Below, piece by piece: positions 18,463-27,349 of a stretch of 64,000 nt of DNA. This DNA is from Pseudomonas putida. Lineage in GTDB: Bacteria > Pseudomonadota > Gammaproteobacteria > Pseudomonadales > Pseudomonadaceae. The first letter of the stretch is position 1, and the number at the start of each line of letters is the position of its first letter. A program made the position numbers and the translations under genes. The stretch spans positions 5,472,501-5,536,500 of the forward strand of contig NZ_CP109603.1 in assembly GCF_025905425.1 (NCBI RefSeq), read 5' to 3'. A model generated the notes under the pieces. It had not been told where the DNA came from and did no database searches. It saw only the letters and a program-made list of their open reading frames with translations.

Positions 18463-18789
18463 ATGAGCGACAAAATCAAACACGTCACCGACGCCAGCTT
18501 CGAAGCCGACGTACTGCAGGCTCAAGGCCCGGTGCTGGTTGACTACTGGGCTGAATGGTGCGGCCCATGCAAGATGATCGCTCCGGTGCTGGACGACATC
18601 GCTGCCACCTATGAGGGCAAACTGACCGTCGCCAAGCTGAACATTGACGAGAACCAGGAAACCCCCGCCAAGCATGGCGTGCGTGGCATCCCGACGCTGA
18701 TGCTGTTCAAGAACGGCAACGTCGAGGCCACCAAGGTCGGCGCATTGTCGAAATCGCAGCTGGCCGCGTTCCTCGACGCCCACCTGTGA
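18463..18789 (+). CDS. trxA: Thioredoxin 1
   Basis: This 108-residue thioredoxin reduces protein disulfides in the cytosol. The redox site is [10 protein letters not shown], with Cys33 and Cys36, and the cis-Pro follows in GIPTLMLF. Length and fold order (beta-alpha thioredoxin) match E. coli TrxA. The start ATG at 18463 follows a GGAG site (18453-18456). It is divergent from ppx, followed by a strong terminator and then rho; trxA next to rho is an arrangement kept in many proteobacteria. Confidence 0.97.
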   Translation: MSDKIKHVTDASFEADVLQAQGPVLVDYWAEWCGPCKMIAPVLDDIAATYEGKLTVAKLNIDENQETPAKHGVRGIPTLMLFKNGNVEATKVGALSKSQLAAFLDAHL

Positions 18790-18793
18790 TGTG

Positions 18794-18827
18794 AAAAAGC
18801 CCCGGAAATACCGGGGCTTTTCTTTTT
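18794..18827 (+). terminator. Rho-independent terminator of trxA
   Basis: GCCCCGG (18799-18805) pairs with CCGGGGC (18811-18817) around an AAATA loop, flanked by A and T runs. Confidence 0.92.
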
Positions 18828-18965
18828 CAACCCACTAGACGTCTAAAAAAGCAAGTGTTACATTCGGCCTTGCACTGCTTTTCCAGTGCCCCCTGCACGC
18901 CGTCGCCGACGCACTCCTAATTAGAATCTGTGCGCGATCCTATCGCCTTCTAGCGGCGCGGCTTC

Positions 18966-18984
18966 ATTAAGCCAGAAGCTTAAT
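18966..18984 (+). promoter_or_regulatory. Inverted repeat in the rho leader
   Basis: ATTAAGC (18966-18972) and GCTTAAT (18978-18984) form a perfect 7-bp stem with a CAGAA loop, 34 nt upstream of the rho ATG. Rho is autoregulated in several bacteria through its leader; whether this stem takes part is unknown. A TAGAAT box at 18922-18927 could be the promoter -10. Confidence 0.35.
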
Positions 18985-19017
18985 CCTCCCTTCATACATG
19001 ATTACGTCACTCCCCTT

Positions 19018-20277
19018 ATGAACCTGACTGAACTCAAGCAAAAGCCGATTACCGATCTGCTGGAAATGGCCGAACAGATGGGCATCGAAAACATGGCCCG
19101 TTCGCGCAAACAGGACGTGATTTTCGCCCTGCTGAAGAAGCACGCGAAAAGCGGCGAAGAGATCTCGGGTGACGGCGTGCTGGAGATTCTCCAGGATGGT
19201 TTCGGTTTCCTGCGTTCGGCTGATGCGTCCTACCTGGCCGGCCCTGACGACATCTACGTCTCGCCTAGCCAGATCCGCCGTTTCAACCTGCGAACCGGCG
19301 ACACCATCGTCGGCAAGATCCGCCCGCCGAAGGAAGGGGAGCGTTACTTCGCCCTGCTGAAGGTCGACACGATCAACTTCGATCGCCCGGAAAACGCGAA
19401 GAACAAAATCCTGTTCGAGAACCTGACGCCGCTGTTCCCCAACAAGCGTCTGAAGATGGAAGCCGGCAACGGCTCCACCGAGGACCTCACCGGCCGTGTC
19501 ATCGACCTGTGCGCACCCATCGGTAAAGGCCAGCGTGGCCTGATCGTCGCCCCGCCGAAAGCGGGTAAAACGATCATGCTGCAGAACATCGCGGCCAACA
19601 TCACCCGTAACAACCCCGAGTGCCACCTGATCGTCCTGCTGATCGACGAGCGTCCGGAAGAAGTGACCGAAATGCAGCGCACCGTGCGCGGCGAAGTGGT
19701 TGCCTCGACCTTCGACGAGCCGCCGACCCGCCACGTGCAGGTTGCCGAAATGGTGATCGAGAAGGCCAAACGCCTGGTCGAGCACAAGAAAGATGTGGTC
19801 ATCCTGCTTGACTCCATCACCCGTCTGGCGCGTGCCTACAACACCGTGATCCCGAGCTCCGGCAAGGTCCTCACCGGTGGTGTCGACGCCCACGCCCTGG
19901 AGAAGCCGAAGCGCTTCTTCGGTGCCGCGCGTAACATCGAGGAAGGCGGTTCGCTGACCATCATCGCCACCGCGCTGGTCGAAACCGGCTCGAAGATGGA
20001 CGAAGTGATCTACGAAGAGTTCAAGGGTACCGGCAACATGGAACTGCCCCTGGACCGCCGCATCGCCGAGAAGCGTGTGTTCCCGGCCATCAACATCAAC
20101 CGCTCCGGCACCCGCCGCGAAGAGTTGCTGACCGCCGACGACGAACTGCAGCGCATGTGGATCCTGCGCAAGCTGCTGCACCCGATGGACGAGATCGCTG
20201 CCATCGAGTTCCTGGTCGACAAGCTCAAGCAGACCAAGACCAACGACGAGTTCTTCTTGTCGATGAAGCGTAAGTAA
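19018..20277 (+). CDS. rho: Transcription termination factor Rho
   Basis: Rho is a hexameric RNA-dependent ATPase that terminates transcription. At 419 residues it matches the family. The N-terminal helical and cold-shock-like RNA-binding domains cover about 1-130 ([10 protein letters not shown]). The ATPase core has Walker A APPKAGKT at about 178-185, Walker B ([14 protein letters not shown]) near 260, and the Q/R-loop region ([21 protein letters not shown]). The ATG is preceded by a CTCCCC-type spacer with no strong ribosome site. A terminator hairpin follows. Confidence 0.97.
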   Translation: MNLTELKQKPITDLLEMAEQMGIENMARSRKQDVIFALLKKHAKSGEEISGDGVLEILQDGFGFLRSADASYLAGPDDIYVSPSQIRRFNLRTGDTIVGKIRPPKEGERYFALLKVDTINFDRPENAKNKILFENLTPLFPNKRLKMEAGNGSTEDLTGRVIDLCAPIGKGQRGLIVAPPKAGKTIMLQNIAANITRNNPECHLIVLLIDERPEEVTEMQRTVRGEVVASTFDEPPTRHVQVAEMVIEKAKRLVEHKKDVVILLDSITRLARAYNTVIPSSGKVLTGGVDAHALEKPKRFFGAARNIEEGGSLTIIATALVETGSKMDEVIYEEFKGTGNMELPLDRRIAEKRVFPAININRSGTRREELLTADDELQRMWILRKLLHPMDEIAAIEFLVDKLKQTKTNDEFFLSMKRK

Positions 20278-20292
20278 GCTTCGCTGCATCAC

Positions 20293-20322
20293 GCAAAAAG
20301 CCGGGGAAACCCGGCTTTTTGC
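20293..20322 (+). terminator. Rho-independent terminator of rho
   Basis: GCAAAAAGCCGGG (20293-20305) pairs with CCCGGCTTTTTGC (20310-20322) around a GAAA tetraloop; T-rich sequence follows. Confidence 0.92.
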
Positions 20323-20490
20323 TGTTTGTCACAAAAGTTCGTTCGCCAGTAGCCCTAACGCAGGCCACCATGCTGCCTGCGGTTTCCGATCAAGCCCCTG
20401 CAAGCATCAGCCTCCCGACGTCATTGAGCCTAGCCCCGGGGGCGGTGGATAAGTCGACACATGGATTGTCTCTTATAAGGTACAATATGG

Positions 20491-20811
20491 ATGTACACAG
20501 TTCATCATGTTCTTTCCGTCAACGGTGTAGATCTCTACCAAGCCTGGTTGGACACCATTCGCGACACAAGGTTGAAAGCACGAATTACCACACGCGTCGA
20601 CCGAGCAGAGCAGGGCCATTTCGGTGTGACCGAGCCAGTGGGTGACGGTGTGTTCGAGATGAAACTGGATTTTGGGCCAGGCTACCGCATCTATTACGCT
20701 ACCCATGGGCGGAGCATTATTTTCCTGCTCGGCGGCGGCTCGAAAGACCGCCAGCAGGCTGATATCGACCAAGCCAAGTCGCTTTGGCACAGGCACAAGG
20801 TAGCGCTATGA
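20491..20811 (+). CDS. Type II toxin, RelE/HigB superfamily (phage Gp49-like)
   Basis: This 106-residue basic protein has the RelE-type core of the Gp49-like (PF05973/TIGR02683) addiction toxins: LDTIRDTRLKARITTRVDRAE, then EMKLDFGPGYRIYYATHGRSIIFLLGGGSKDRQQADIDQA (given in two parts here only as a description of position 50-95). Family members cleave mRNA at the ribosome. The antitoxin start overlaps this stop as ATGA. Toxin-first order is the HigBA arrangement. An ATTGT/ACAAT inverted repeat (20465-20469/20482-20486) just upstream could be the operator. The pair sits between rho and ubiD, as an insert in otherwise conserved order. Confidence 0.85.
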   Translation: MYTVHHVLSVNGVDLYQAWLDTIRDTRLKARITTRVDRAEQGHFGVTEPVGDGVFEMKLDFGPGYRIYYATHGRSIIFLLGGGSKDRQQADIDQAKSLWHRHKVAL

Positions 20812-21140
20812 CCAGCACGCGTTCGCATGAAGAAAGTGTTCTTGAGATGCTTCGCAATGACGAAACCTTCGCCATCGATTATCTCGCCGTGGCACTTGAG
20901 GAAATCGATGAGCCTGGTGGTGCTGCGGGCTTTCTGACGGCGGTCCGTCGCGTGGCTGAAGCGCGAGGTGGTATGGGCAATCTTTCGCAGGCCACGGGGC
21001 TTGCTCGCCCTAATCTCTATCGCGCCTTGGCTGCGGACGGTGATCCTCGGCTGTCGACTGTGTTGAAGGTACTGCAAGCACTCGGCATCGGGCTGTCAAA
21101 GGTGGTTTCGCACAATAGTGAACAGCACCGCAGCGGCTGA
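20808..21140 (+). CDS. Type II antitoxin, HTH (TIGR02684-like)
   Basis: This 110-residue protein follows the toxin with a 4-bp overlap. The C-terminal half is a lambda-repressor-like helix-turn-helix (LSQATGLARPNLYRALAADGDP, about 67-85) with DPRLSTVLKVLQALGIGL typical of the TIGR02684 antidote family. The N-terminal half (EMLRNDETFAIDYLAVALEE) should contact the toxin. Such antitoxins neutralise the toxin and repress their own promoter. I chose the ATG at 20808 because it forms the coupled overlap; an in-frame start 24 bp upstream lies inside the toxin gene. Confidence 0.85.
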   Translation: MTSTRSHEESVLEMLRNDETFAIDYLAVALEEIDEPGGAAGFLTAVRRVAEARGGMGNLSQATGLARPNLYRALAADGDPRLSTVLKVLQALGIGLSKVVSHNSEQHRSG

Positions 21141-21222
21141 TCCCCAGACTCCTTTGGCCATTTTGCCCCCTTAGGCGCTACACTCTGCACCCCGACCGAT
21201 ACGGCCAACACGAGGCTCCTGC

Positions 21223-22689
21223 ATGCAGTATCGCGACTTGCGCGACTTCATCCGTGGCCTGGAACAGCGCGGTGAACTCAAGCGCATCCAGGTTCCGATC
21301 TCTCCCGTCCTGGAAATGACCGAGGTTTGCGACCGCACACTGCGTGCCAAAGGCCCGGCGTTGCTGTTCGAGAAGCCCACGGGGTACGACATCCCGGTAC
21401 TGGGGAACCTGTTCGGCACGCCTGAGCGGGTGGCCATGGGCATGGGCGCCGAGTCGGTCGAAGAACTGCGCGAAATCGGCAAGCTGCTGGCGTTCCTCAA
21501 AGAACCAGAGCCGCCGAAGGGCCTCAAGGATGCCTGGTCGAAACTGCCGATCTTCAAGAAGGTCGTGTCGATGGCGCCGAAAGTGGTCAAGGATGCGGTG
21601 TGTCAGGAAGTCGTGGTCGAAGGTGACGATGTCGACCTTGGCCAGTTGCCGATCCAGCATTGCTGGCCAGGCGATGTGGCACCGCTGATCACCTGGGGCC
21701 TGACCGTGACCCGCGGCCCCAACAAGGACCGCCAGAACCTGGGGATCTACCGCCAGCAGGTCATCGGCCGCAACAAGGTCATCATGCGCTGGCTGAGCCA
21801 CCGTGGTGGCGCGCTGGATTACCGCGAATGGTGCGAGAAGCACCCAGGCCAGTCGTTCCCGGTTGCCGTTGCGCTGGGCGCAGACCCTGCGACCATTCTT
21901 GGCGCCGTGACGCCGGTACCCGATACCCTGTCCGAATACGCGTTCGCTGGCCTGCTGCGTGGCAACCGCACCGAGCTGGTCAAATGCCGTGGTAGCAACC
22001 TGCAGGTGCCCGCCACCGCCGAGATCATCCTTGAAGGCGTGATCCACCCGGGCGAAATGGCGCCGGAAGGCCCCTACGGCGACCACACCGGCTACTACAA
22101 CGAAGTGGACAGCTTCCCGGTGTTCACGGTCGAGCGCATCACGCACCGGCAGAAACCGATCTACCACAGCACCTACACCGGCCGGCCGCCGGATGAGCCG
22201 GCCATTCTCGGGGTGGCGCTGAACGAAGTGTTCGTGCCGATCCTGCAGAAGCAGTTCCCGGAGATCGTCGACTTCTACCTGCCACCGGAAGGCTGCTCGT
22301 ACCGCATGGCGGTGGTGACCATGAAGAAGCAGTACCCAGGCCACGCCAAGCGCGTGATGCTGGGGGTGTGGTCGTTCCTGCGACAGTTCATGTACACCAA
22401 GTTTGTTATCGTTACCGACGACGACATCAACGCCCGCGACTGGAACGATGTGATCTGGGCCATCACCACACGCATGGACCCCAAGCGTGATACGGTGATG
22501 ATCGACAACACCCCGATCGACTACCTGGACTTCGCGTCGCCGGTGTCGGGGCTGGGGTCGAAGATGGGCCTGGACGCCACCCACAAGTGGCCGGGCGAGA
22601 CTACACGCGAATGGGGACGGGTCATCGTCAAGGACGAAGCCGTCACCCGCCGTATCGATGAGCTGTGGGATCAGTTGGGAATAGATTGA
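21223..22689 (+). CDS. ubiD: 3-octaprenyl-4-hydroxybenzoate decarboxylase UbiD
   Basis: UbiD is a prenylated-FMN decarboxylase of ubiquinone synthesis that needs UbiX to make its cofactor. The 488-residue length and [20 protein letters not shown] start match. Conserved family regions are present: the prFMN-binding stretch in the middle ([22 protein letters not shown]), the [13 protein letters not shown] motif with its catalytic Glu and Arg context, and the [11 protein letters not shown]-terminal helix. The next gene begins 1 bp inside the UbiD stop (TGATG). The ubiX gene is not in this window. Confidence 0.95.
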   Translation: MQYRDLRDFIRGLEQRGELKRIQVPISPVLEMTEVCDRTLRAKGPALLFEKPTGYDIPVLGNLFGTPERVAMGMGAESVEELREIGKLLAFLKEPEPPKGLKDAWSKLPIFKKVVSMAPKVVKDAVCQEVVVEGDDVDLGQLPIQHCWPGDVAPLITWGLTVTRGPNKDRQNLGIYRQQVIGRNKVIMRWLSHRGGALDYREWCEKHPGQSFPVAVALGADPATILGAVTPVPDTLSEYAFAGLLRGNRTELVKCRGSNLQVPATAEIILEGVIHPGEMAPEGPYGDHTGYYNEVDSFPVFTVERITHRQKPIYHSTYTGRPPDEPAILGVALNEVFVPILQKQFPEIVDFYLPPEGCSYRMAVVTMKKQYPGHAKRVMLGVWSFLRQFMYTKFVIVTDDDINARDWNDVIWAITTRMDPKRDTVMIDNTPIDYLDFASPVSGLGSKMGLDATHKWPGETTREWGRVIVKDEAVTRRIDELWDQLGID

Positions 22690-23657
22690 TGCAGGTAACG
22701 TTGCAGCCGTCCGGGGCAGTGCTGGCGCTCGAACCCGGGGAACGGATCCTGGATGGAGCGCGGCGGCTGGGCTATGACTGCCCCAACAGCTGCCGCAATG
22801 GCAATTGCCATGTCTGCGCCGCCTTGCTGGTGGAGGGGAGCGTCCGCCAGAACGGCGAAGTACGCGACCATGGCGAGCTGTTTACCTGCATTGCCGAACC
22901 GCTGGAGGACTGTGTGTTGCTCTGGGACGGTGTGCTCGCCCTGGGCGAGCTGCCAGTGCGCAAGCTGGCGTGTAGCGTGAGCGAGTGCGTTGATGTCGGT
23001 GGCGACGTCTGGCGCGTACGCCTGCGTGCGCCTGCCGGCAAGCCGCTGCGGTATCACGCCGGGCAGTACCTGATGATCGAGCGAGAGGGTGGCAAGCAGG
23101 CGGCGTTCTCCCTGGCGTCTGCGCCCCATGGTGGGCGTGAGCTGGAACTGCACGTACTGGCGCGTGAGCCCAGCGCGCTGCAGTTGATCGAGCAACTGCA
23201 ACGTGATCGCCTGGCGCGCATCGAAATGCCCTTTGGCGATACGCACCTGGCCGAGCTGCCAGATGGCCCGCTGGTGTTGATTGCAGCCGGTACGGGAATG
23301 GGCCAGATGCACAGCCTGGTCGAACATTGCCGCGCCCAGGGCTTCAAGCATCCGGTACACCTTTACTGGGGTGTGCGTCGGCCCGAGGACTTCTACCAGA
23401 TTGAGCACTGGGACGAATGGCAGCGCCTGCCCAACCTGTTCCTGCACAAGGTCGTCAGTGACCTGTGTGGGTGGGAAGGACGTTGCGGCATGCTGCACGA
23501 GGCCGTTTGCGAAGACATCCAGGACCTCAATACTGTGCATGTCTATGCCAGCGGCTCGCCAAACATGGTCTATGCCACCCTTGATGCCCTGGTCGAGGCC
23601 GGCATGGATGCGCACCGCATGCGTGCGGACGTGTTTGCCTACGCGCCGCGCGGCTAA
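22689..23657 (+). CDS. Ferredoxin/FAD-type NAD(P)H reductase (CDP-6-deoxy-glucoseen reductase-like)
   Basis: This 322-residue iron-sulfur flavoenzyme combines an N-terminal plant-type [2Fe-2S] domain with an FNR module. The cluster cysteines are Cys35, Cys40, Cys43 and Cys67 (SCRNGNCHVC and FTC). The FAD part has YHAGQYLMIE and FSLASAP; the NAD part has LIAAGTGMGQMHSLVEH and YASGSPNMVY. It is often annotated as CDP-6-deoxy-delta-3,4-glucoseen reductase, but no deoxysugar genes are nearby. Coupling to ubiD (overlapping stop/start) suggests an electron donor role near quinone metabolism; that is inference. Confidence 0.85.
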   Translation: MQVTLQPSGAVLALEPGERILDGARRLGYDCPNSCRNGNCHVCAALLVEGSVRQNGEVRDHGELFTCIAEPLEDCVLLWDGVLALGELPVRKLACSVSECVDVGGDVWRVRLRAPAGKPLRYHAGQYLMIEREGGKQAAFSLASAPHGGRELELHVLAREPSALQLIEQLQRDRLARIEMPFGDTHLAELPDGPLVLIAAGTGMGQMHSLVEHCRAQGFKHPVHLYWGVRRPEDFYQIEHWDEWQRLPNLFLHKVVSDLCGWEGRCGMLHEAVCEDIQDLNTVHVYASGSPNMVYATLDALVEAGMDAHRMRADVFAYAPRG

Positions 23658-23683
23658 TAACCCAAGTTCAAAAGAGTGGGTAT

Positions 23684-23706
23684 AAGGCGGTAATTGTTAC
23701 CGCCTT
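23684..23706 (+). terminator. Terminator hairpin after the ubiD-reductase pair
   Basis: A perfect 10-bp stem AAGGCGGTAA (23684-23693) pairs with TTACCGCCTT (23697-23706) around TTG. A T-rich run comes only about 13 nt later, so termination strength is uncertain. Confidence 0.6.
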
Positions 23707-23903
23707 GGCTAATAACTTTTACTCGACTCGAAACTCGACTCTCCAACCGTCGGAAGTTTGCGTGAAACTTTGGCTGTCGGGCTTGAGTGTTGGCGTATTT
23801 CTATCCTAAGGTTAATACAGACACCTTAGGTGCGGGGCGTCAGCCCTGACACGCAGCGATTCTCGCTCCATCTGTAGTTCACAGGGAATAATGGCGGCAG
23901 CTT

Positions 23904-24554
23904 ATGTCGGCAATTGAAAGTTTGTCCTGGACAAGTGCTTACCCTCCGGCGCTCGACTTCGGCCAGCAATTGACCCGCGAGCAATTGATCAACTCCATGC
24001 AAACGACCATGTCTCGCCATGAAGGTGGGCCTGTGTGGCTGTTCGCTTATGGCTCGTTGATCTGGCGCCCGGAGTGCAGTTCGGTAGAGCGTCAACGTGC
24101 ACGGGTGCACGGTTATCACCGTGGCTTGTACCTGTGGTCGCACGAGCACCGTGGTACGCCGGAAACCCCAGGCCTGGTGTTCGGCCTGGACCGGGGTGGT
24201 TCGTGCAGTGGTTTTGCCTATCGGCTGGATGAAAGCAACCTGGATGATTCGCTGATGGCCCTGTGGCAACGCGAGATGCCGTACCCGGCCTACCGGCCGC
24301 ATTGGCTCAGCTGCCGGTTAGGGGATGGCAGCAAGGTGCAGGCCTTGGGTTTTGTGCTGGAGCGCCACTTGCCGTGTTATGCGGGGAACTTACCTGACAC
24401 ATTGCTCAGCCAGATTCTTGCCAGTGCCAAGGGGCGTTATGGCACCACGCGCGAGTATGTGGAGCAGACGTTGAACGCATTGCGCAATCACCAGATGCCG
24501 GATCGCAACCTGGAGGCGCGGTTCAGGCGCTGCCATAACCTGCGCGAAGTCTGA
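23904..24554 (+). CDS. ChaC-type gamma-glutamylcyclotransferase
   Basis: This 216-residue protein has the gamma-glutamylcyclotransferase signature FAYGSLIWRP, the conserved HRGLYLWSHEHRGT region, and the catalytic Glu in WQREMPYPAYRPHW. ChaC enzymes degrade glutathione to 5-oxoproline and Cys-Gly. The N-terminal 30 residues are not part of the core and could be shorter if translation started at Met36 or Met40. The gene stands alone between a terminator and a REP pair; 247 bp of AT-richer sequence precede it and hold its promoter. Confidence 0.9.
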   Translation: MSAIESLSWTSAYPPALDFGQQLTREQLINSMQTTMSRHEGGPVWLFAYGSLIWRPECSSVERQRARVHGYHRGLYLWSHEHRGTPETPGLVFGLDRGGSCSGFAYRLDESNLDDSLMALWQREMPYPAYRPHWLSCRLGDGSKVQALGFVLERHLPCYAGNLPDTLLSQILASAKGRYGTTREYVEQTLNALRNHQMPDRNLEARFRRCHNLREV

Positions 24555-24571
24555 TTTATTGACTGGCAGTA

Positions 24572-24670
24572 CCGGCCTCTTCGCGGGGCAAGCCCGCTCC
24601 CACAGGCACCCGAGCCGACTTGAAGGCAGTGGATAACTTGTGGGAGCGGGCTTGCCCCGCGAAGAGGCCC
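24572..24670. repeat. Inverted pair of REP elements
   Basis: A full-length copy (24572-24606, starting CCGGCCTCTTCGCGGGG) faces the opposite copy (24647-24670 and preceding bases), about 40 nt apart, between the ChaC and quinone oxidoreductase genes, which converge. Confidence 0.9.
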
Positions 24671-24695
24671 GAGCAGGCAACCAAGCAGCCAGACG

Positions 24696-25673
24696 TTAAC
24701 TTGTCAGCACCACCAACTTACCCACAGCCTTGCGCTGCCCCAGCAGCTCGATCGCCGCCCCAGCCTCACCCAGTGGATAAGTCTTCGACACCAGCGGCTT
24801 CAGCTTGCCTTCAGCATGCCAGGCAAACAGCTGCTGGAAGTTAGCCGCATTGTCCTGTGGCTGACGCTGGGCAAACGCGCCCCAGAACACCCCCACCACC
24901 GCCGCGCCCTTGAGTAGCACCAGGTTCGCCGCCATCTGTGGGATAGCCCCGCTGGCAAACCCGACTACCAGCAGCCGGCCATTCCAGGCCAGGCCCCTTA
25001 CCGCCTGGTCGAACAGCTCACCGCCCACCGGGTCGTAGATCACGTCCACCCCCTGGCCACCGGTCAGTCGTTTTATCTCGTCCTTGAGGCTGGCCTGGCT
25101 GTAGTCGATCAGCTCGTCGGCCCCGGCAGCCTTGGCTACGGCCAGCTTTTCGGCGCTGCTGGCAGCGGCGATTACCCGTGCGCCCATGGCCTTGCCTATT
25201 TCCACCGCCGCCAGGCCCACCCCACCAGATGCCCCCAGCACCAGCAGGGTTTCCCCGGGCTGCAGTTGGCCACGCTGCTTGAGTGCATGCATCGAGGTGC
25301 CATAGGTCATGCCAAAGGCTGCGGCGGTGGTGAAGTCCATGCTTTTGGGGATGGGCATCGCGTTGTAGAAGGGCACCGCCACCTGTTCGGCGAACGCGCC
25401 CCAGCCAGTGAGCGCCATGACCCGGTCGCCAACCTTGAACGCACCGGCCCTATCGCCAACCGCCGCAACCACGCCAGCGGCTTCGCCACCTGGGGAGAAC
25501 GGCAGCGGCGGTTGAAACTGGTATTTACCTTCGATGATCAGGGTGTCTGGGAAGTTGACGCCCGCAGCCTGCACATCAAGCAGGATCTCGTTCTTTTTCG
25601 GCACGGGGCTGGCGACGTCTTCCAGTACCAGGTCACGCGCCGGGCCCAGGGTTTTGCACAACACAGCTTTCAT
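24696..25673 (-). CDS. NADPH:quinone oxidoreductase-type zinc-independent MDR enzyme
   Basis: This 325-residue protein is a medium-chain dehydrogenase of the quinone oxidoreductase branch. It has GVNFPDTLIIEGKY, the GGEAAGVV region, and the nucleotide-binding VLGASGGVGLAAVEIGKAMGA. It lacks the structural zinc cysteines of alcohol dehydrogenases, as expected for this branch. I chose the ATG at 25673 (MKAVLCKTLG); the frame runs further upstream but the added residues are compositionally unlike an enzyme and cross the divergent FliL gene region. The substrate is not known. Confidence 0.9.
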   Translation of the reverse strand: MKAVLCKTLGPARDLVLEDVASPVPKKNEILLDVQAAGVNFPDTLIIEGKYQFQPPLPFSPGGEAAGVVAAVGDRAGAFKVGDRVMALTGWGAFAEQVAVPFYNAMPIPKSMDFTTAAAFGMTYGTSMHALKQRGQLQPGETLLVLGASGGVGLAAVEIGKAMGARVIAAASSAEKLAVAKAAGADELIDYSQASLKDEIKRLTGGQGVDVIYDPVGGELFDQAVRGLAWNGRLLVVGFASGAIPQMAANLVLLKGAAVVGVFWGAFAQRQPQDNAANFQQLFAWHAEGKLKPLVSKTYPLGEAGAAIELLGQRKAVGKLVVLTS

Positions 25674-25830
25674 CGGGGCTATTCCTTTGCGGGTAGTGGC
25701 CGATAAGTGTAGGAGGGCCACCAGCCGGGTCAACGAGCATGGCCTACCCTGATGGGCCGGCATAAGCCTGGGCTTGGGTTTGAGCGGTGTGCTGGGTAAG
25801 CTGGCGCCAATTGTATTGAGGAGCGAATTC

Positions 25831-26235
25831 GTGAAAGCGTGGATCTTGATGGTGCTGGCCCTGATGCTGCCAGTTGCGGCCGTGGCCGAAGAAGCCAAGG
25901 AAGGGGCGCCCAAGGTCGCCTACATCACCCTGAGCCCCCCCTTTGTCGGTAATTACGCCCTCGACGGTGGCCCCAAGCTGCGCATCTACAAGGCCGACGT
26001 GGCCCTGCGTGTGACCGGTGATGAAGCCGCCAAAGCCGTGAAACACCACGAGCCGTTGATTCGTAACCAGCTGGTGGCGCTGTTCACCCAGCAGACGGTG
26101 GACAGCATGAGCAACGTCGACGCCAAGGAGCAACTGCGCCAGGAAGCCCTGAAGCAGGTGCAGCAGGTGATGGAAGCGGAAGAGGGCAAGCCGATTGTCG
26201 AAGACCTGCTGTTCAACAACCTGATCGTGCAGTGA
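25831..26235 (+). CDS. FliL-domain protein, probably secreted or membrane-anchored
   Basis: This 134-residue protein has an N-terminal signal or anchor (KAWILMVLALMLPVAAVAEE) and the FliL-type domain: PKVAYITLSPPFVGNY, then LRIYKADVALRV and LIRNQLVALFTQQTVDSM. FliL modulates the flagellar stator in motile bacteria, but this copy has no flagellar genes nearby. I chose the GTG at 25831 since it follows TGAGGAGCG at good distance and starts the signal; the upstream in-frame start would add a non-signal stretch. It converges on the permease gene, their stops adjoining. Confidence 0.82.
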   Translation: MKAWILMVLALMLPVAAVAEEAKEGAPKVAYITLSPPFVGNYALDGGPKLRIYKADVALRVTGDEAAKAVKHHEPLIRNQLVALFTQQTVDSMSNVDAKEQLRQEALKQVQQVMEAEEGKPIVEDLLFNNLIVQ

Positions 26236-27348
26236 TCAGGAGGCGAGGGTCCGCCGAAAGCGCGCCAGCGCCACGCTGAAGAACACCAGGCCGATCACCG
26301 CCAGAGCCAGGATGTCTGGCCACACCACGGCCAACCCGGCGTCGCGGAACAGAATCGCGGCGCCGAGGCTGACGAAATGCGTCGATGGCGAACCCTGCAT
26401 GACCCATTGCAGCCACTGCGGCATGCTGTCCAGCGGGGTGCTGCCGCCTGACAGCAACAGCATCGGGATGATGACCGGGATCGCCAGCAGGCCGAATTGA
26501 GGCGTCGAGCGCGCCAAGGTGGCCAGGAAGATCCCCAACGCGGTACTGGCGAACAGGTACAGCGCGGTCACGGCCAGGAACAGCCCCATGGAGCCGGACA
26601 GCGGCACGCCCAGGGCGCCCTTGACCACCACGATGAGCGAAATCCAGGTACAGATCACCACCACCAGCGCGTTGCTGGCGATCTTCGCCAGCATGATTTC
26701 CAGTGCGGTCAGCGGTAGCACCAGCAAGTGATCGAGCGTGCCGTGTTCGCGCTCGCGCAGCAACGCGGTGCCGGTGAGGATGATGGCCAGGATCGTGATG
26801 TTGTTGACGATCTGGATCACAGCCAGAAACCAGCCACCCTCCAGATTGGGGTTGAACAGTGCCTTGGGGTTGATCAGCACGGGGCTCTGCGTTGTCGTGC
26901 GCTGGGCATAATCGAGCAACTCGCGCTCGAAGATCCGGCCGATGTAGCCGGCGCCCATGAACGCCTGGCTCATGGCCGTGGCGTCGACGTTGATCTGCAG
27001 TTCGGGTGAGCGCCCGGCCAGCAGGTCGCTCTGGAAATTCACCGGCACATTGATCACGAAGGTGTACTGGCCGCTGTCCATGGCCTGGTCCAGGCGGTCC
27101 GGGGGCAGGGGGACGGCAGGCTGGAACTCGGGCGGTTGCAGTGCCTCGGTGAGCTTGCGCGAAAGCAGGCTGTGGTCTTCGTCCACCACCGCGACACTGG
27201 CGTTGTGCACGCCGATCACCGAACCCGCTGCAGGCATGTAGATCGCCACGCTGAAGGCATACAGCAAAAACAACAGCAGCACGCTGTCATGGCGCAGGCT
27301 GGTCAGTTCCTTCAGGCCCAGGCGCAAAGTGTGGTTAAGGCGCGACAT
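26236..27348 (-). CDS. ABC-2 type permease (YhhJ-like)
   Basis: This 370-residue ABC-2 permease has an N-terminal membrane anchor (residues 20-45), a large periplasmic domain (about 45-170, with the binding loop ADVVDEDHSLLSRKL) and five C-terminal membrane segments. It is the last of a three-gene set: HlyD-type adaptor (30067), fused ATPase/permease (27350) and this permease. The same set, yhiI-rbbA-yhhJ, is found in E. coli. It starts 1 bp before the RbbA stop. The exported substrate is unknown; multidrug export is a common annotation. Confidence 0.87.
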   Translation of the reverse strand: MSRLNHTLRLGLKELTSLRHDSVLLLFLLYAFSVAIYMPAAGSVIGVHNASVAVVDEDHSLLSRKLTEALQPPEFQPAVPLPPDRLDQAMDSGQYTFVINVPVNFQSDLLAGRSPELQINVDATAMSQAFMGAGYIGRIFERELLDYAQRTTTQSPVLINPKALFNPNLEGGWFLAVIQIVNNITILAIILTGTALLREREHGTLDHLLVLPLTALEIMLAKIASNALVVVICTWISLIVVVKGALGVPLSGSMGLFLAVTALYLFASTALGIFLATLARSTPQFGLLAIPVIIPMLLLSGGSTPLDSMPQWLQWVMQGSPSTHFVSLGAAILFRDAGLAVVWPDILALAVIGLVFFSVALARFRRTLAS

Positions 27349-27349
27349 G

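Noticed and set aside
18967..20292. A 441-codon open frame antisense to rho
   Set aside because: Shadow of the Rho coding bias; no domain seen.
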